13,914 nucleotides of DNA from an uncultured Cytophagaceae bacterium. Its GTDB lineage: Bacteria > Bacteroidota > Bacteroidia > Cytophagales > Spirosomataceae. The position numbers and the translations under genes were made by a program. The stretch lies in contig CAILUB010000271.1 in NCBI GenBank assembly GCA_903837305.1, positions 1 through 13,914 of the forward strand, read 5' to 3'. This document shows positions 7,328 through 13,914 of this stretch, piece after piece. The notes beneath the pieces are model-generated. The model worked only from the letters and a program-made list of their open reading frames with translations. It did not search any database and was not told the origin of the DNA. Positions within the stretch are counted from its first letter, which is position 1. The number at the start of each line of letters is the position of its first letter.

Positions 7328-8398
7328 ATGTATCAGGAAAGTCAATTTATAGCCGCGAAAGACCTATTAGCTCAGCTAATAGCCTGCCCCTCTTTGAGTA
7401 AGGAGGAGCAAGGGACAGCGCAGATTTTGATGGACTTTTTTACGACTCAGGGTATTTCGGCTAATCGCTTAGGAAATAATGTGTGGGCTACGAATTTGCA
7501 TTTCGATGCTTCTAAGCCTACCATTCTATTGAATTCCCACCACGACACCGTAAAGGCGAATGCTTCCTGGACCTTTGATCCATTCAAAGCGACAGAACAA
7601 GAGGGGAAACTGATCGGCTTAGGTTCGAATGATGCAGGCGCTAGTTTGGTTTGTTTGATGGCGACCTTTGTCTCTTTTTACGCTGTAGAAAACCTCGGCT
7701 TCAACCTTCTATTAGCAGCTACCGCAGAGGAAGAAATATCGGGAACTGGAGGAATAGAAGCATTATTGCAATCAGGGGATTTACCTCGTATCGATTTTGC
7801 AATCGTGGGCGAACCCACGGATTGCGCGATGGCGATTGCGGAAAAAGGCCTGATGGTCGTAGATGCGAAAGTAAAAGGGATTGCGGGCCACGCGGCGAGA
7901 AATGAGGGGGTGAATGCGATTTATTTGGCTTTGGAGGATATCCAACACATTCAAAACCATTCATTCGCGAAGGTTTCGGACTTATTAGGACCGGTAAAAA
8001 CGACGGTAACCGTCATCAACGCAGGCAAACAACATAACGTGGTTCCAGATACTTGCGATTACGTAATTGATTGCCGGGTGAATGAATGTTATTCTTTGGA
8101 AGAAGTGCTGGCAGCATTAAAAACCATCGTTCAGGCCGAATTAACGCCTAGATCGATGCGCTTAAACTCCAGCAGAATGGAGGAAACTCATCCGCTAGTG
8201 CAAGCGGCAAAAGGCCTAGGCATCCCTTTGTTCGGCTCTCCTACCCTTTCCGATCAAGCTTTATTAACGATACCCTCTGTCAAAATCGGTCCCGGACACT
8301 CCGGCAGATCGCATACGGCAGACGAATATATTTTGTTGGATGAACTGAAACAGGGAATCCAAACTTATCAAAATCTCCTAACAACCCTAAGCATTTAA
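7328..8398 (+). CDS. argE: M20 family metallopeptidase, N-acylcitrulline/acylornithine deacylase (ArgE-like)
   Basis: This 356-residue protein is a dizinc M20 amidohydrolase. Metal ligands and catalytic residues are visible: HHD at 71-73 (His71, Asp73), Asp102 in GSNDAG, EEE at 134-136 (general base and ligand), Glu162 in GEPT, and His329 in SHTADEY. The lid/dimer domain carries GHAARNEG at 187-194. In this pathway it should remove the acyl group from N-acylcitrulline made by ArgF', giving citrulline for ArgG. An N-succinyl substrate is predicted from context. I choose ATG 7328, one base after the argB stop. A GTG at 7319 in the same frame would add three residues and overlap argB by 8 bases, and is less likely. 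General M20 peptidases look alike, so the assignment rests largely on the operon. Confidence 0.85.
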   Translation: MYQESQFIAAKDLLAQLIACPSLSKEEQGTAQILMDFFTTQGISANRLGNNVWATNLHFDASKPTILLNSHHDTVKANASWTFDPFKATEQEGKLIGLGSNDAGASLVCLMATFVSFYAVENLGFNLLLAATAEEEISGTGGIEALLQSGDLPRIDFAIVGEPTDCAMAIAEKGLMVVDAKVKGIAGHAARNEGVNAIYLALEDIQHIQNHSFAKVSDLLGPVKTTVTVINAGKQHNVVPDTCDYVIDCRVNECYSLEEVLAALKTIVQAELTPRSMRLNSSRMEETHPLVQAAKGLGIPLFGSPTLSDQALLTIPSVKIGPGHSGRSHTADEYILLDELKQGIQTYQNLLTTLSI

Positions 8399-8402
8399 GA
8401 TT

Positions 8403-9743
8403 GTGGCAAAACTTTGGCAAAAAGAAAATCAGACGACAGACGCTAAAATCGAGAAATTCACGATTGGGAATGACCCCGTGTATGACTTGCAATTAGCGCG
8501 CTACGATGTGCTGGGGTCACTGGCTCACATCAAGATGTTAGAGAAAGTAGGTTTGCTGGGGTCAGACGAATTAGGCCCTTTGTGCGCTGAATTGAAAGCT
8601 ATTTATGCCCAAATCGAAGCCGGCGATTTCACTATCGAAGACGGAATGGAAGATGTGCATTCCCAAATCGAGTATTTATTAACGCAGAAATTAGGTGATC
8701 AGGGTAAGAAAATTCACGCGGGGCGCTCTAGAAACGACCAAGTTTTAGTGGATTTAAAATTGTTTATGCGGGCTGAAATCCAACACATCGCTGACGCGGT
8801 GGAGCGTTTGTTTGACTTATTAATCGCGAAAAGTGAAGCCCATAAAAACGATTTATTACCAGGTTACACGCACTTGCAGATTGCGATGCCTTCGTCTTTC
8901 GGACTTTGGTTCGGAGCTTACGCAGAGAGCTTGGTAGAAGATATTGAATTACTAGAGGCAGCCTTCCGTCTAGCCAATAAAAATCCGTTGGGTTCTGGCG
9001 CTGGATATGGATCGTCCTTTCCTTTGGACAGAAAATACACGACTGAATTATTAGGTTTCGAATCGCCACACGTAAACGTAGTGAACGCGCAATTATCACG
9101 TGGAAAGACCGAATTATTTGTCTTAACGGCCATCGCACAAATCGCCACGACGCTGAGTAAATTAGCGATGGATGTGTGCTTGTACAATTCCCAAAACTTC
9201 GGTTTCATCGAACTCCCTAGCTCTTTAACGACAGGAAGCTCCATTATGCCGCATAAAAAGAATCCAGACGTCGCGGAATTATTGCGCGGTAAAGCCAACA
9301 AGTTGAAGGCATTACCCAATCAATTACAGTTATTGACGAGCAACTTACCGTCAGGATACCACCGCGAATTCCAATTAACGAAGGAACTGTTGATGCCGGC
9401 GATTGAGGAAATTTTGGACGGATTAGAGATCACGCACTATATGGTAAGCCATATGAAAGTGAAGAAAGACCTCTTAGTGGACTCGAAATACGATTTATTA
9501 TTCTCGGTAGAAGAGGTGAATAAATTAGTCGTGCAAGGGGTTCCCTTCAGAGAGGCCTACCAAATCGTGGGTAAAAAGATCGAGGACGGTGCATTCGATG
9601 GAAGTACGCGCGAAATCAATCACTCGCACCTAGGCAGTATTGGTAATTTAGGTTTGGCAGAAATTCAAGACCAAAAAGAGATCGCTTGGAAACGTTTTGG
9701 CTTTGAAAAAGTGAACAAAGCTATCGCTGCATTAATTTCTTAA
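8403..9743 (+). CDS. argH: Argininosuccinate lyase
   Basis: The 446-residue cytoplasmic enzyme splits argininosuccinate into arginine and fumarate, the last step of arginine synthesis. The fumarase/aspartase-superfamily signature GSSIMPHKKNPD is at residues 278-289, with the catalytic serine in the GSS loop. EDVHSQIE (83-90), GRSRNDQ (107-113) and YTHLQ (155-159, His157) are the other conserved blocks. The start is GTG at 8403. The sequence after it (AKLWQKENQTTD) is the conserved ArgH N-terminus and the next Met is at residue 45, so no ATG would keep it. The gap from argE is 4 bases. Its 3' end overlaps the convergent riboflavin synthase gene by 23 bases and no terminator is seen. argG, which makes its substrate, is not in the window. 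Confidence 0.96.
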   Translation: MAKLWQKENQTTDAKIEKFTIGNDPVYDLQLARYDVLGSLAHIKMLEKVGLLGSDELGPLCAELKAIYAQIEAGDFTIEDGMEDVHSQIEYLLTQKLGDQGKKIHAGRSRNDQVLVDLKLFMRAEIQHIADAVERLFDLLIAKSEAHKNDLLPGYTHLQIAMPSSFGLWFGAYAESLVEDIELLEAAFRLANKNPLGSGAGYGSSFPLDRKYTTELLGFESPHVNVVNAQLSRGKTELFVLTAIAQIATTLSKLAMDVCLYNSQNFGFIELPSSLTTGSSIMPHKKNPDVAELLRGKANKLKALPNQLQLLTSNLPSGYHREFQLTKELLMPAIEEILDGLEITHYMVSHMKVKKDLLVDSKYDLLFSVEEVNKLVVQGVPFREAYQIVGKKIEDGAFDGSTREINHSHLGSIGNLGLAEIQDQKEIAWKRFGFEKVNKAIAALIS

Positions 9744-10305
9744 TATACTTTCCTAGAATATCGAATTCTAAATTCACCCGATCACCTACAATTAGCTGAT
9801 GAAAAACGGTGTGTTCGTAGGTATACGGAATGATGCAAACCGTAAAAGAATCATCGTGCGAATCCACCACGGTTAGACTAGTACCGTTCACACAAATCGA
9901 ACCTTTTTCGACCGTTACATGTCCGCTCGTTTTAGGATAAGAGAAACGGTATTCCCAGCTACCTTGTTGATCTTTGATTTCCGTACAAACACCCGTTAAG
10001 TCCACGTGTCCTTGTACAATATGTCCATCAAAGCGGGCATTGGCAGCCATGCAACGTTCTAGGTTTACTTTTTGGCCTATCTTCAAATCACCCAAATTCG
10101 TCTTCTGCAAAGTCTCATCTATCGCCGTTACGCGGTATTGCTCTCCTTGAATCTCTACAACAGTCAGACAAACTCCGTTGTGTGCAAGCGATTGATCCAC
10201 TTTCAATTCTTGCGTGAATGGACACGTGAACCAAAATTCCACATTCGTCCCTTTTGCTTCTGTCTTTACCAGCGATCCCATCGCCTCCACAATACCTGTA
10301 AACAT
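9721..10305 (-). CDS. ribE: Riboflavin synthase, alpha subunit
   Basis: Riboflavin synthase converts two 6,7-dimethyl-8-ribityllumazine molecules into riboflavin and a pyrimidinedione that is recycled. The 194-residue protein shows the two tandem lumazine-binding beta-barrels. Each carries the same signature, NGVCLTVV at residues 43-50 and NGTSLTVV at 140-147, and the N-terminus MFTGIVEAMG is highly conserved. Cys46 and His100 (in GHVD) correspond to the active-site positions known in the E. coli enzyme. The C-terminal helix LGKYIKKLM mediates trimer formation in the family. It is a lone gene, not in a rib operon, and no FMN riboswitch fits in the 46-base leader region. A good Bacteroidota-type promoter lies upstream. 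Its last 23 bases overlap argH on the opposite strand. Confidence 0.95.
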   Translation of the reverse strand: MFTGIVEAMGSLVKTEAKGTNVEFWFTCPFTQELKVDQSLAHNGVCLTVVEIQGEQYRVTAIDETLQKTNLGDLKIGQKVNLERCMAANARFDGHIVQGHVDLTGVCTEIKDQQGSWEYRFSYPKTSGHVTVEKGSICVNGTSLTVVDSHDDSFTVCIIPYTYEHTVFHQLIVGDRVNLEFDILGKYIKKLMQR

Positions 10306-10326
10306 CTGAATTAATTGTTATTTTTG
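10296..10326 (+). promoter_or_regulatory. Promoter candidate for the DUF1684 gene
   Basis: TATTTTTG at 10319-10326 matches TAnnTTTG fully and ends 26 bases before the ATG at 10352. The best upstream element is CTG at 10296-10298 with a 20-base spacer, one base off TTG, located inside the first codons of the divergent riboflavin synthase gene. Confidence 0.45.
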
Positions 10327-10332
10327 CGTACC

Positions 10333-10362
10333 CAAAATTACACGCATTCCTATGAAATTCAA
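10333..10362 (-). promoter_or_regulatory. Promoter candidate for riboflavin synthase
   Basis: On the minus strand TTG (plus 10360-10362) is followed after exactly 19 bases by TAATTTTG (plus 10340 to 10333), a full match to the Bacteroidota TTG-N19-TAnnTTTG pattern. The box ends 28 bases before the ATG, giving a leader of about 20 bases. The TTG lies inside the first codons of the divergent DUF1684 gene. Confidence 0.6.
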
Positions 10363-10951
10363 CAAATGGTTCCTCTTTCTGATTCCCATCATCGCCATTC
10401 TTGCCTATTTTAGCATTCCTACGGCAAAACCAGTGGATGAAACGGGAGCAGATGTGCTGAAAATTCGTCGCGAAAAAGACGCCGCCTTTAAAGCTGGCGA
10501 AGAGTCCCCCATTAAAGACAAAACCCAATTCAAGGGTCTGAAATACTACTCCTTCAACAAAGATTACATCGTCGACTTCGTCTTAGAAAAAGCAGAAAAA
10601 GCGCAATCAGTGGATATAAAAATGACGGATGGAACCACGGAGAAATTAATATTATTTGGCAAAATCAAAGCAGATATCCAGACTTTCACTGTTACGCTAA
10701 CCTTATATCAACGCGAGAACGGGGACTTCTTCCTCCCCTTTAAAGACAAATCCGCCCCCACAGAAACCTATGGAGGCGGACGTTTTCTAGATTTACCCCT
10801 AACAAATGTAAAAAACAATCGGTTGCGGGTGGACTTTAATCTGGCTTATAACCCCTATTGTGCATACAATGAAGAATTTGCCTGTCCCATTCCTCCCGCG
10901 GAAAACACCCTCCCCATTCGAATCGAGGCCGGTGAAAAACTTTTTAATTAA
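10352..10951 (+). CDS. DUF1684 domain-containing, membrane-anchored protein
   Basis: The 199-residue protein has an uncleaved-looking hydrophobic N-terminus (residues 5-23, WFLFLIPIIAILAYF) and then a domain I recognise as DUF1684. Characteristic blocks are the start RREKDAAFK (39-47) with ESPI, FKGLKYY (60-66), PFKDKSAPTETYGGGRFLD (129-147), DFNLAYNPYCAYNEEFACP (161-179) and IRIEAGEK (189-196). Two cysteines, Cys170 and Cys178, lie in the most conserved block. The anchor suggests the domain is outside the inner membrane. The biochemical function of this family is not known to me, and I assign none. It diverges from riboflavin synthase and overlaps the DUF2807 gene tail to tail by 8 bases. 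Confidence 0.88.
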   Translation: MKFNKWFLFLIPIIAILAYFSIPTAKPVDETGADVLKIRREKDAAFKAGEESPIKDKTQFKGLKYYSFNKDYIVDFVLEKAEKAQSVDIKMTDGTTEKLILFGKIKADIQTFTVTLTLYQRENGDFFLPFKDKSAPTETYGGGRFLDLPLTNVKNNRLRVDFNLAYNPYCAYNEEFACPIPPAENTLPIRIEAGEKLFN

Positions 10952-11648
10952 CCTGGTGTAGCGATGCGGCGCCAGAAAGATCTTTCTTAATTAATGGACT
11001 TCCTTTGTATTTCACATGGGAAGCACCAGAAGCATCTACTTGCAAAGTTTTCTGAACGTGTACTTGAGCGCTGCTGGCACCAGAAGCTTCTACATCCACA
11101 TTACGAGACAAAAATTCTAATGCTTTCAAGCTACTAGCTCCGGAGGCATCGATCTTTAAATAATCAGATTGACCACTCATTTTAAAATCTGAAGCACCGC
11201 TTAATTCTATGCGCAATTTATCGGTTCTTAGCCCCTCAGCTACACCCTTTGCCGCTCCAGAGAACAACAAACGCATTTCCTCTTCGTTAGTAAAACCCTG
11301 TAAATCAACTTTACAAGCACCCGTAAATTCTCCACTTTCAAGTCGAGGAAGGGTAATATTTACAACTACTTTCGATCGATTATTATTCCAACCCCAATTC
11401 CAGGTTGACTCATATCCAATTTGCAATTTTCCTCCAGACGAGGTAACCTCAATATCTTCCAAATCTTTTTCACGTCCCGTAATGGAAACGGCATAGACAT
11501 TCCCTTTGTGAACATGCACATCGAAGGCACTCCCTAAGTCAATGGATTTGAAATTAGCTACTTTGAATTTTTTAGTTATTACGGCAGGATCTGCGAATGA
11601 ACTAAATGCGACTAAAAAGGCGGCGAATAAAGACAAGATTTTTTTCAT
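10944..11648 (-). CDS. Secreted DUF2807 (head GIN domain) beta-helix protein
   Basis: The 234-residue protein has a signal peptide (MKKILSLFAAFLVAFSSFA, cleavage after about residue 19) and then a DUF2807 (putative auto-transporter adhesin, head GIN) domain. The start of the domain is the typical FKSIDLGSAFDVHVHKG (33-49). From there the chain is a parallel beta-helix with seven repeats of a small-residue turn: TGACK 109, SGAAK 130, SGASD 150, SGASS 169, SGASS 189, SGASH 207 and SGAAS 225, spaced 18-21 residues. It is exported, presumably to the periplasm or cell surface. Its function is not established. It lies 48 bases downstream of the PspC gene on the same strand with no clear promoter between, so the two are probably one operon. 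Confidence 0.88.
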   Translation of the reverse strand: MKKILSLFAAFLVAFSSFADPAVITKKFKVANFKSIDLGSAFDVHVHKGNVYAVSITGREKDLEDIEVTSSGGKLQIGYESTWNWGWNNNRSKVVVNITLPRLESGEFTGACKVDLQGFTNEEEMRLLFSGAAKGVAEGLRTDKLRIELSGASDFKMSGQSDYLKIDASGASSLKALEFLSRNVDVEASGASSAQVHVQKTLQVDASGASHVKYKGSPLIKKDLSGAASLHQVN

Positions 11649-11696
11649 ATTTTTTTATTTGTTGCTAGATGCTGATGTTTAAAAAAAGGTTGCACG

Positions 11697-13914
11697 TTAT
11701 TTAATAACATTCCATTTATAGCTCACACCTGTATTTGTTTTATTCGAGAATTTCGAACTTTCATATTTCTTTCCTTGCACCATTTTAGACGCATTTAACT
11801 CTACTTTGGCATATTTATCAAGGGATACAAAAGCTTTTTCAACGGTAAAATCCGTGGCAATTAACTCCGCGGAATCAAATAAACCTGCATTCAATTGATC
11901 TCCCCCACCCTTCAAAGTAAGCGAATGAAAGCCACGTAAAATGACATCAAATTTAGACGAAGTAAATCCTGCTATTTCTGTACTTGCATTTCCACCAAGT
12001 TCCACCTTAGTTAATTCTGGTACAACAATTTCTACCTGGATTCCAGGCTGAATTTTATCTAATACTAATACATTATTCTCCACATGAGCAGAGCTCTCTA
12101 ACGCTTGATTTCCTCGATAAGTAATTTTAGGAAGATCGCCTCTCGTAATTTTGATCTGAGAAGACTCCGTATTCAAACCAGAAATTGAGCTGAAATTAAT
12201 TAGGTCTTTCGTGATTGTAAAACCTACCTTATCATCTGAAAAATCCTCATTCTCAGATTCCTCATCCTTGTGAGGAGTTCTATTTAAACAAATCAAACCC
12301 TTATCTGCTGAGAAGCTCCAAAGCGAACCTGTGAACAACTCTTGTCCCTCTTCATGAAAATAACCTGATTCCAACACATTATCCATATATAAAGCAAAAT
12401 CACGCGTCATGCTAAAGGATTTGCCATACGGAATCATGATTTTCACTTTCAATCGTTGTGCTCTAAATCGCGCGTCAGATAGCCCAAAATGTGTATCAAA
12501 ACGCAAGTCCTTCCCTTTTTGCAAGTAATTATACTTGATTTTTTTAGCATTCGACTCCGCTTCCTTACGCGTTAAACCTTGCGATTTAGCATAAGTAATT
12601 ACCTGAATGGTCTTCCCATCATAGCCTTCGATCTCGATATTCGTACGATTAAAGCGCTCCTCGTTATAATCGTGGTTATCCTCATCATCCTCAAAGTCAA
12701 ATGTAAACTCCTCCACTTTTTCCCCTAACATCATCTGCCAGATCGTCTCATTGTCTTTTTTGTCGATATCTAAAACATAGGTCGTAGAATCCGAAACAGC
12801 GATATCTTTCACCTGATTGTAGGAGGCTGAACGCTGGAAATTGCGCCCCACAAAAGGAACGGCAGCAAATAACCCAATCCACCCAACAATCACCATGGTA
12901 GTCGATACTATCTTATAGGTCTTGTTGTAGAACTTACGATTGGCTAATAACGAAACTCCGGCGATAGCGATCGAAACAAATAGAGGTAATAAAGCCAAAA
13001 CCAAAGCCGGAACTGTCCAGAACGGAAGATCTTTCGCGATTAAATAAAGTGGCAATGGGCCCATATGAACAAGCTGCCCTTGGTCAATTCCCGTAAATCC
13101 AACCGTACATAAAGCGACCAAAGCGATAATAAATGCCATACCTAAAATCGACAATATGATTCCTAAAAAGATTTGAATGATCCATCTAATTATGTTCAAT
13201 GGCCCTTTCAAGGCAGAGAACACGGTGGCGAAAATGCGGAAAGGAAATAACAATACTTTCGTCAAGCCATTTTCTTCCGTTTCATTCGGCTGAATACTTT
13301 TCTTAATATTGTTTTCGATATTTTCCAACGTGATCGGCTCACCCGTCATCTCCATTTTATCCTTCATCGTCTTAGCCTCTGGTGTAATGACTAAAATAAC
13401 GAGGTAAGCAATGACCCCTGAACCAAACAATCCCACCGACAAAACTGCTAGAACGCGCAATAATCCTACATCCCAACCCGTGTAAGCGGCAATACCAGCC
13501 ATCACACCACCGATCACTTTTTTCTCAGGATCGCGGTAAAACTTGCGATACGACTTATCATCATCCGGATTCATTTCACCAGGAATTGCAGCCCAAAGAA
13601 TGATATAAGCCCAGAAAACAATATTTCCGACATGAAACAAAGGGAAACTCGCACTAAGCAACACTAATAAAATCAACCGAACCCAGATCGGATCTACTTG
13701 AAAATAACGTGCAATTCCAGCCGCTACTCCACCTAGTTGCTTACGAGTAATATCTCGACGGAATACCATAGGACCGGCTTCTGATGTAGGTGCCGTATAT
13801 CCTTCCTTCTTGTCTTCCTCTTCTTCCACTTGCTTGAAATCAGCAATAGTTCCTAATGAAGCGATTAAGGCATCTACGTGAGCTTGCGAAATGGCTTCTA
13901 CTTTCTCTGTTTCT
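11697..13914 (-). CDS. PspC domain membrane protein with C-terminal DUF2807-like domain (5' end outside window)
   Basis: The reading frame is open to the right edge, giving 738 residues in the window. The GTG at 13829 is an internal codon: upstream codons read EAISQAHVDALIASLGTIADF, which matches the N-terminal domain usual in Bacteroidota PspC proteins, so the real start is beyond 13914. Counting from the first full codon, two tandem PspC segments follow (RKQLGGVAAGIARYF at about 57-71 and KKVIGGVMAGIAAYTGW at about 131-147), each with hydrophobic helices. Further membrane segments lie near 241-273, 298-324 and 335-355. A charged, probably extracytoplasmic region follows, and the last 140 or so residues are beta-rich repeats resembling DUF2807. 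The family is named after the phage-shock protein C domain, so an envelope-stress role is likely but unproven. PadR-type regulators often precede such genes, and that side is not visible. Confidence 0.88.
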   Translation of the reverse strand, partial: ETEKVEAISQAHVDALIASLGTIADFKQVEEEEDKKEGYTAPTSEAGPMVFRRDITRKQLGGVAAGIARYFQVDPIWVRLILLVLLSASFPLFHVGNIVFWAYIILWAAIPGEMNPDDDKSYRKFYRDPEKKVIGGVMAGIAAYTGWDVGLLRVLAVLSVGLFGSGVIAYLVILVITPEAKTMKDKMEMTGEPITLENIENNIKKSIQPNETEENGLTKVLLFPFRIFATVFSALKGPLNIIRWIIQIFLGIILSILGMAFIIALVALCTVGFTGIDQGQLVHMGPLPLYLIAKDLPFWTVPALVLALLPLFVSIAIAGVSLLANRKFYNKTYKIVSTTMVIVGWIGLFAAVPFVGRNFQRSASYNQVKDIAVSDSTTYVLDIDKKDNETIWQMMLGEKVEEFTFDFEDDEDNHDYNEERFNRTNIEIEGYDGKTIQVITYAKSQGLTRKEAESNAKKIKYNYLQKGKDLRFDTHFGLSDARFRAQRLKVKIMIPYGKSFSMTRDFALYMDNVLESGYFHEEGQELFTGSLWSFSADKGLICLNRTPHKDEESENEDFSDDKVGFTITKDLINFSSISGLNTESSQIKITRGDLPKITYRGNQALESSAHVENNVLVLDKIQPGIQVEIVVPELTKVELGGNASTEIAGFTSSKFDVILRGFHSLTLKGGGDQLNAGLFDSAELIATDFTVEKAFVSLDKYAKVELNASKMVQGKKYESSKFSNKTNTGVSYKWNVIK

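Noticed and set aside
8764..9319. Open frames of 124 and 133 codons on the minus strand inside argH
   Set aside because: They lie wholly opposite conserved argH coding sequence and show no recognisable domain.
9721..10351. FMN riboswitch upstream of riboflavin synthase
   Set aside because: The leader is only about 20 bases by the promoter candidate, and the gap to the divergent gene is 46 bases, too short for that RNA.
10974..10987. 14-base palindrome AGAAAGATCTTTCT near the end of the DUF2807 gene
   Set aside because: It is inside coding sequence, has no loop or T run, and is short enough to arise by chance, so I do not call it a terminator or operator.
1..13914. CRISPR array, transposase, integrase, prophage genes or an anti-phage defence cluster
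   Set aside because: No regularly spaced repeats, terminal inverted repeats or relevant protein families were seen. All large frames belong to housekeeping or envelope genes.

Overview
The window looks like chromosomal DNA of a Bacteroidota species, most likely from the Cytophagales side. The reasons are: start codons without Shine-Dalgarno sequences; promoter candidates of the Bacteroidota type (TTG, about 19 bases, TAnnTTTG); an arginine cluster with the N-succinylornithine-type carbamoyltransferase; a large outer-membrane receptor with a carboxypeptidase-regulatory-like N-terminal domain; and a PspC protein fused to a DUF2807-like domain. The lineage is inferred from gene content and memory of families, not from a search. 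I see no insertion sequence, prophage, CRISPR array, tRNA or rRNA, and no stretch over 300 bases without a gene.

Layout. Positions 1-1159 hold the 3' end of frr (ribosome recycling factor) and a convergent patatin-like phospholipase gene, with a hairpin terminator at their junction. A divergent long-chain polyprenyl diphosphate synthase gene follows (1221-2195) and meets, at a strong bidirectional terminator, a minus-strand outer-membrane beta-barrel receptor (2268-4868). From 4969 to 9743 the plus strand carries a GNAT acetyltransferase and then four tightly packed arginine genes: argF' (N-acylornithine carbamoyltransferase), argB (N-acylglutamate kinase), argE (M20 deacylase) and argH (argininosuccinate lyase). 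Residue 90 of the carbamoyltransferase is alanine, which points to the succinylated rather than the acetylated route. argC, argD and argG are not in the window.

From 9721 onward the strands alternate. Riboflavin synthase (minus) overlaps the 3' end of argH by 23 bases. A membrane-anchored DUF1684 protein (plus) diverges from it over a short, overlapping promoter region. A secreted DUF2807 beta-helix protein (minus) overlaps the DUF1684 gene tail to tail by 8 bases. A large PspC membrane protein (minus) lies upstream of the DUF2807 gene, probably in the same operon, and runs off the right edge, so its start is not in the window.

Most of the window is ordinary housekeeping and envelope DNA. 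The most useful observations are the substrate-specificity residue of the carbamoyltransferase, a perfect palindrome upstream of the arginine genes, two compact divergent promoter regions, tail-to-tail gene overlaps, the shared fold type of the two neighbouring envelope genes at the right end, and a glycine-rich extension beyond the last barrel strand of the receptor. I found no convincing previously undescribed system.
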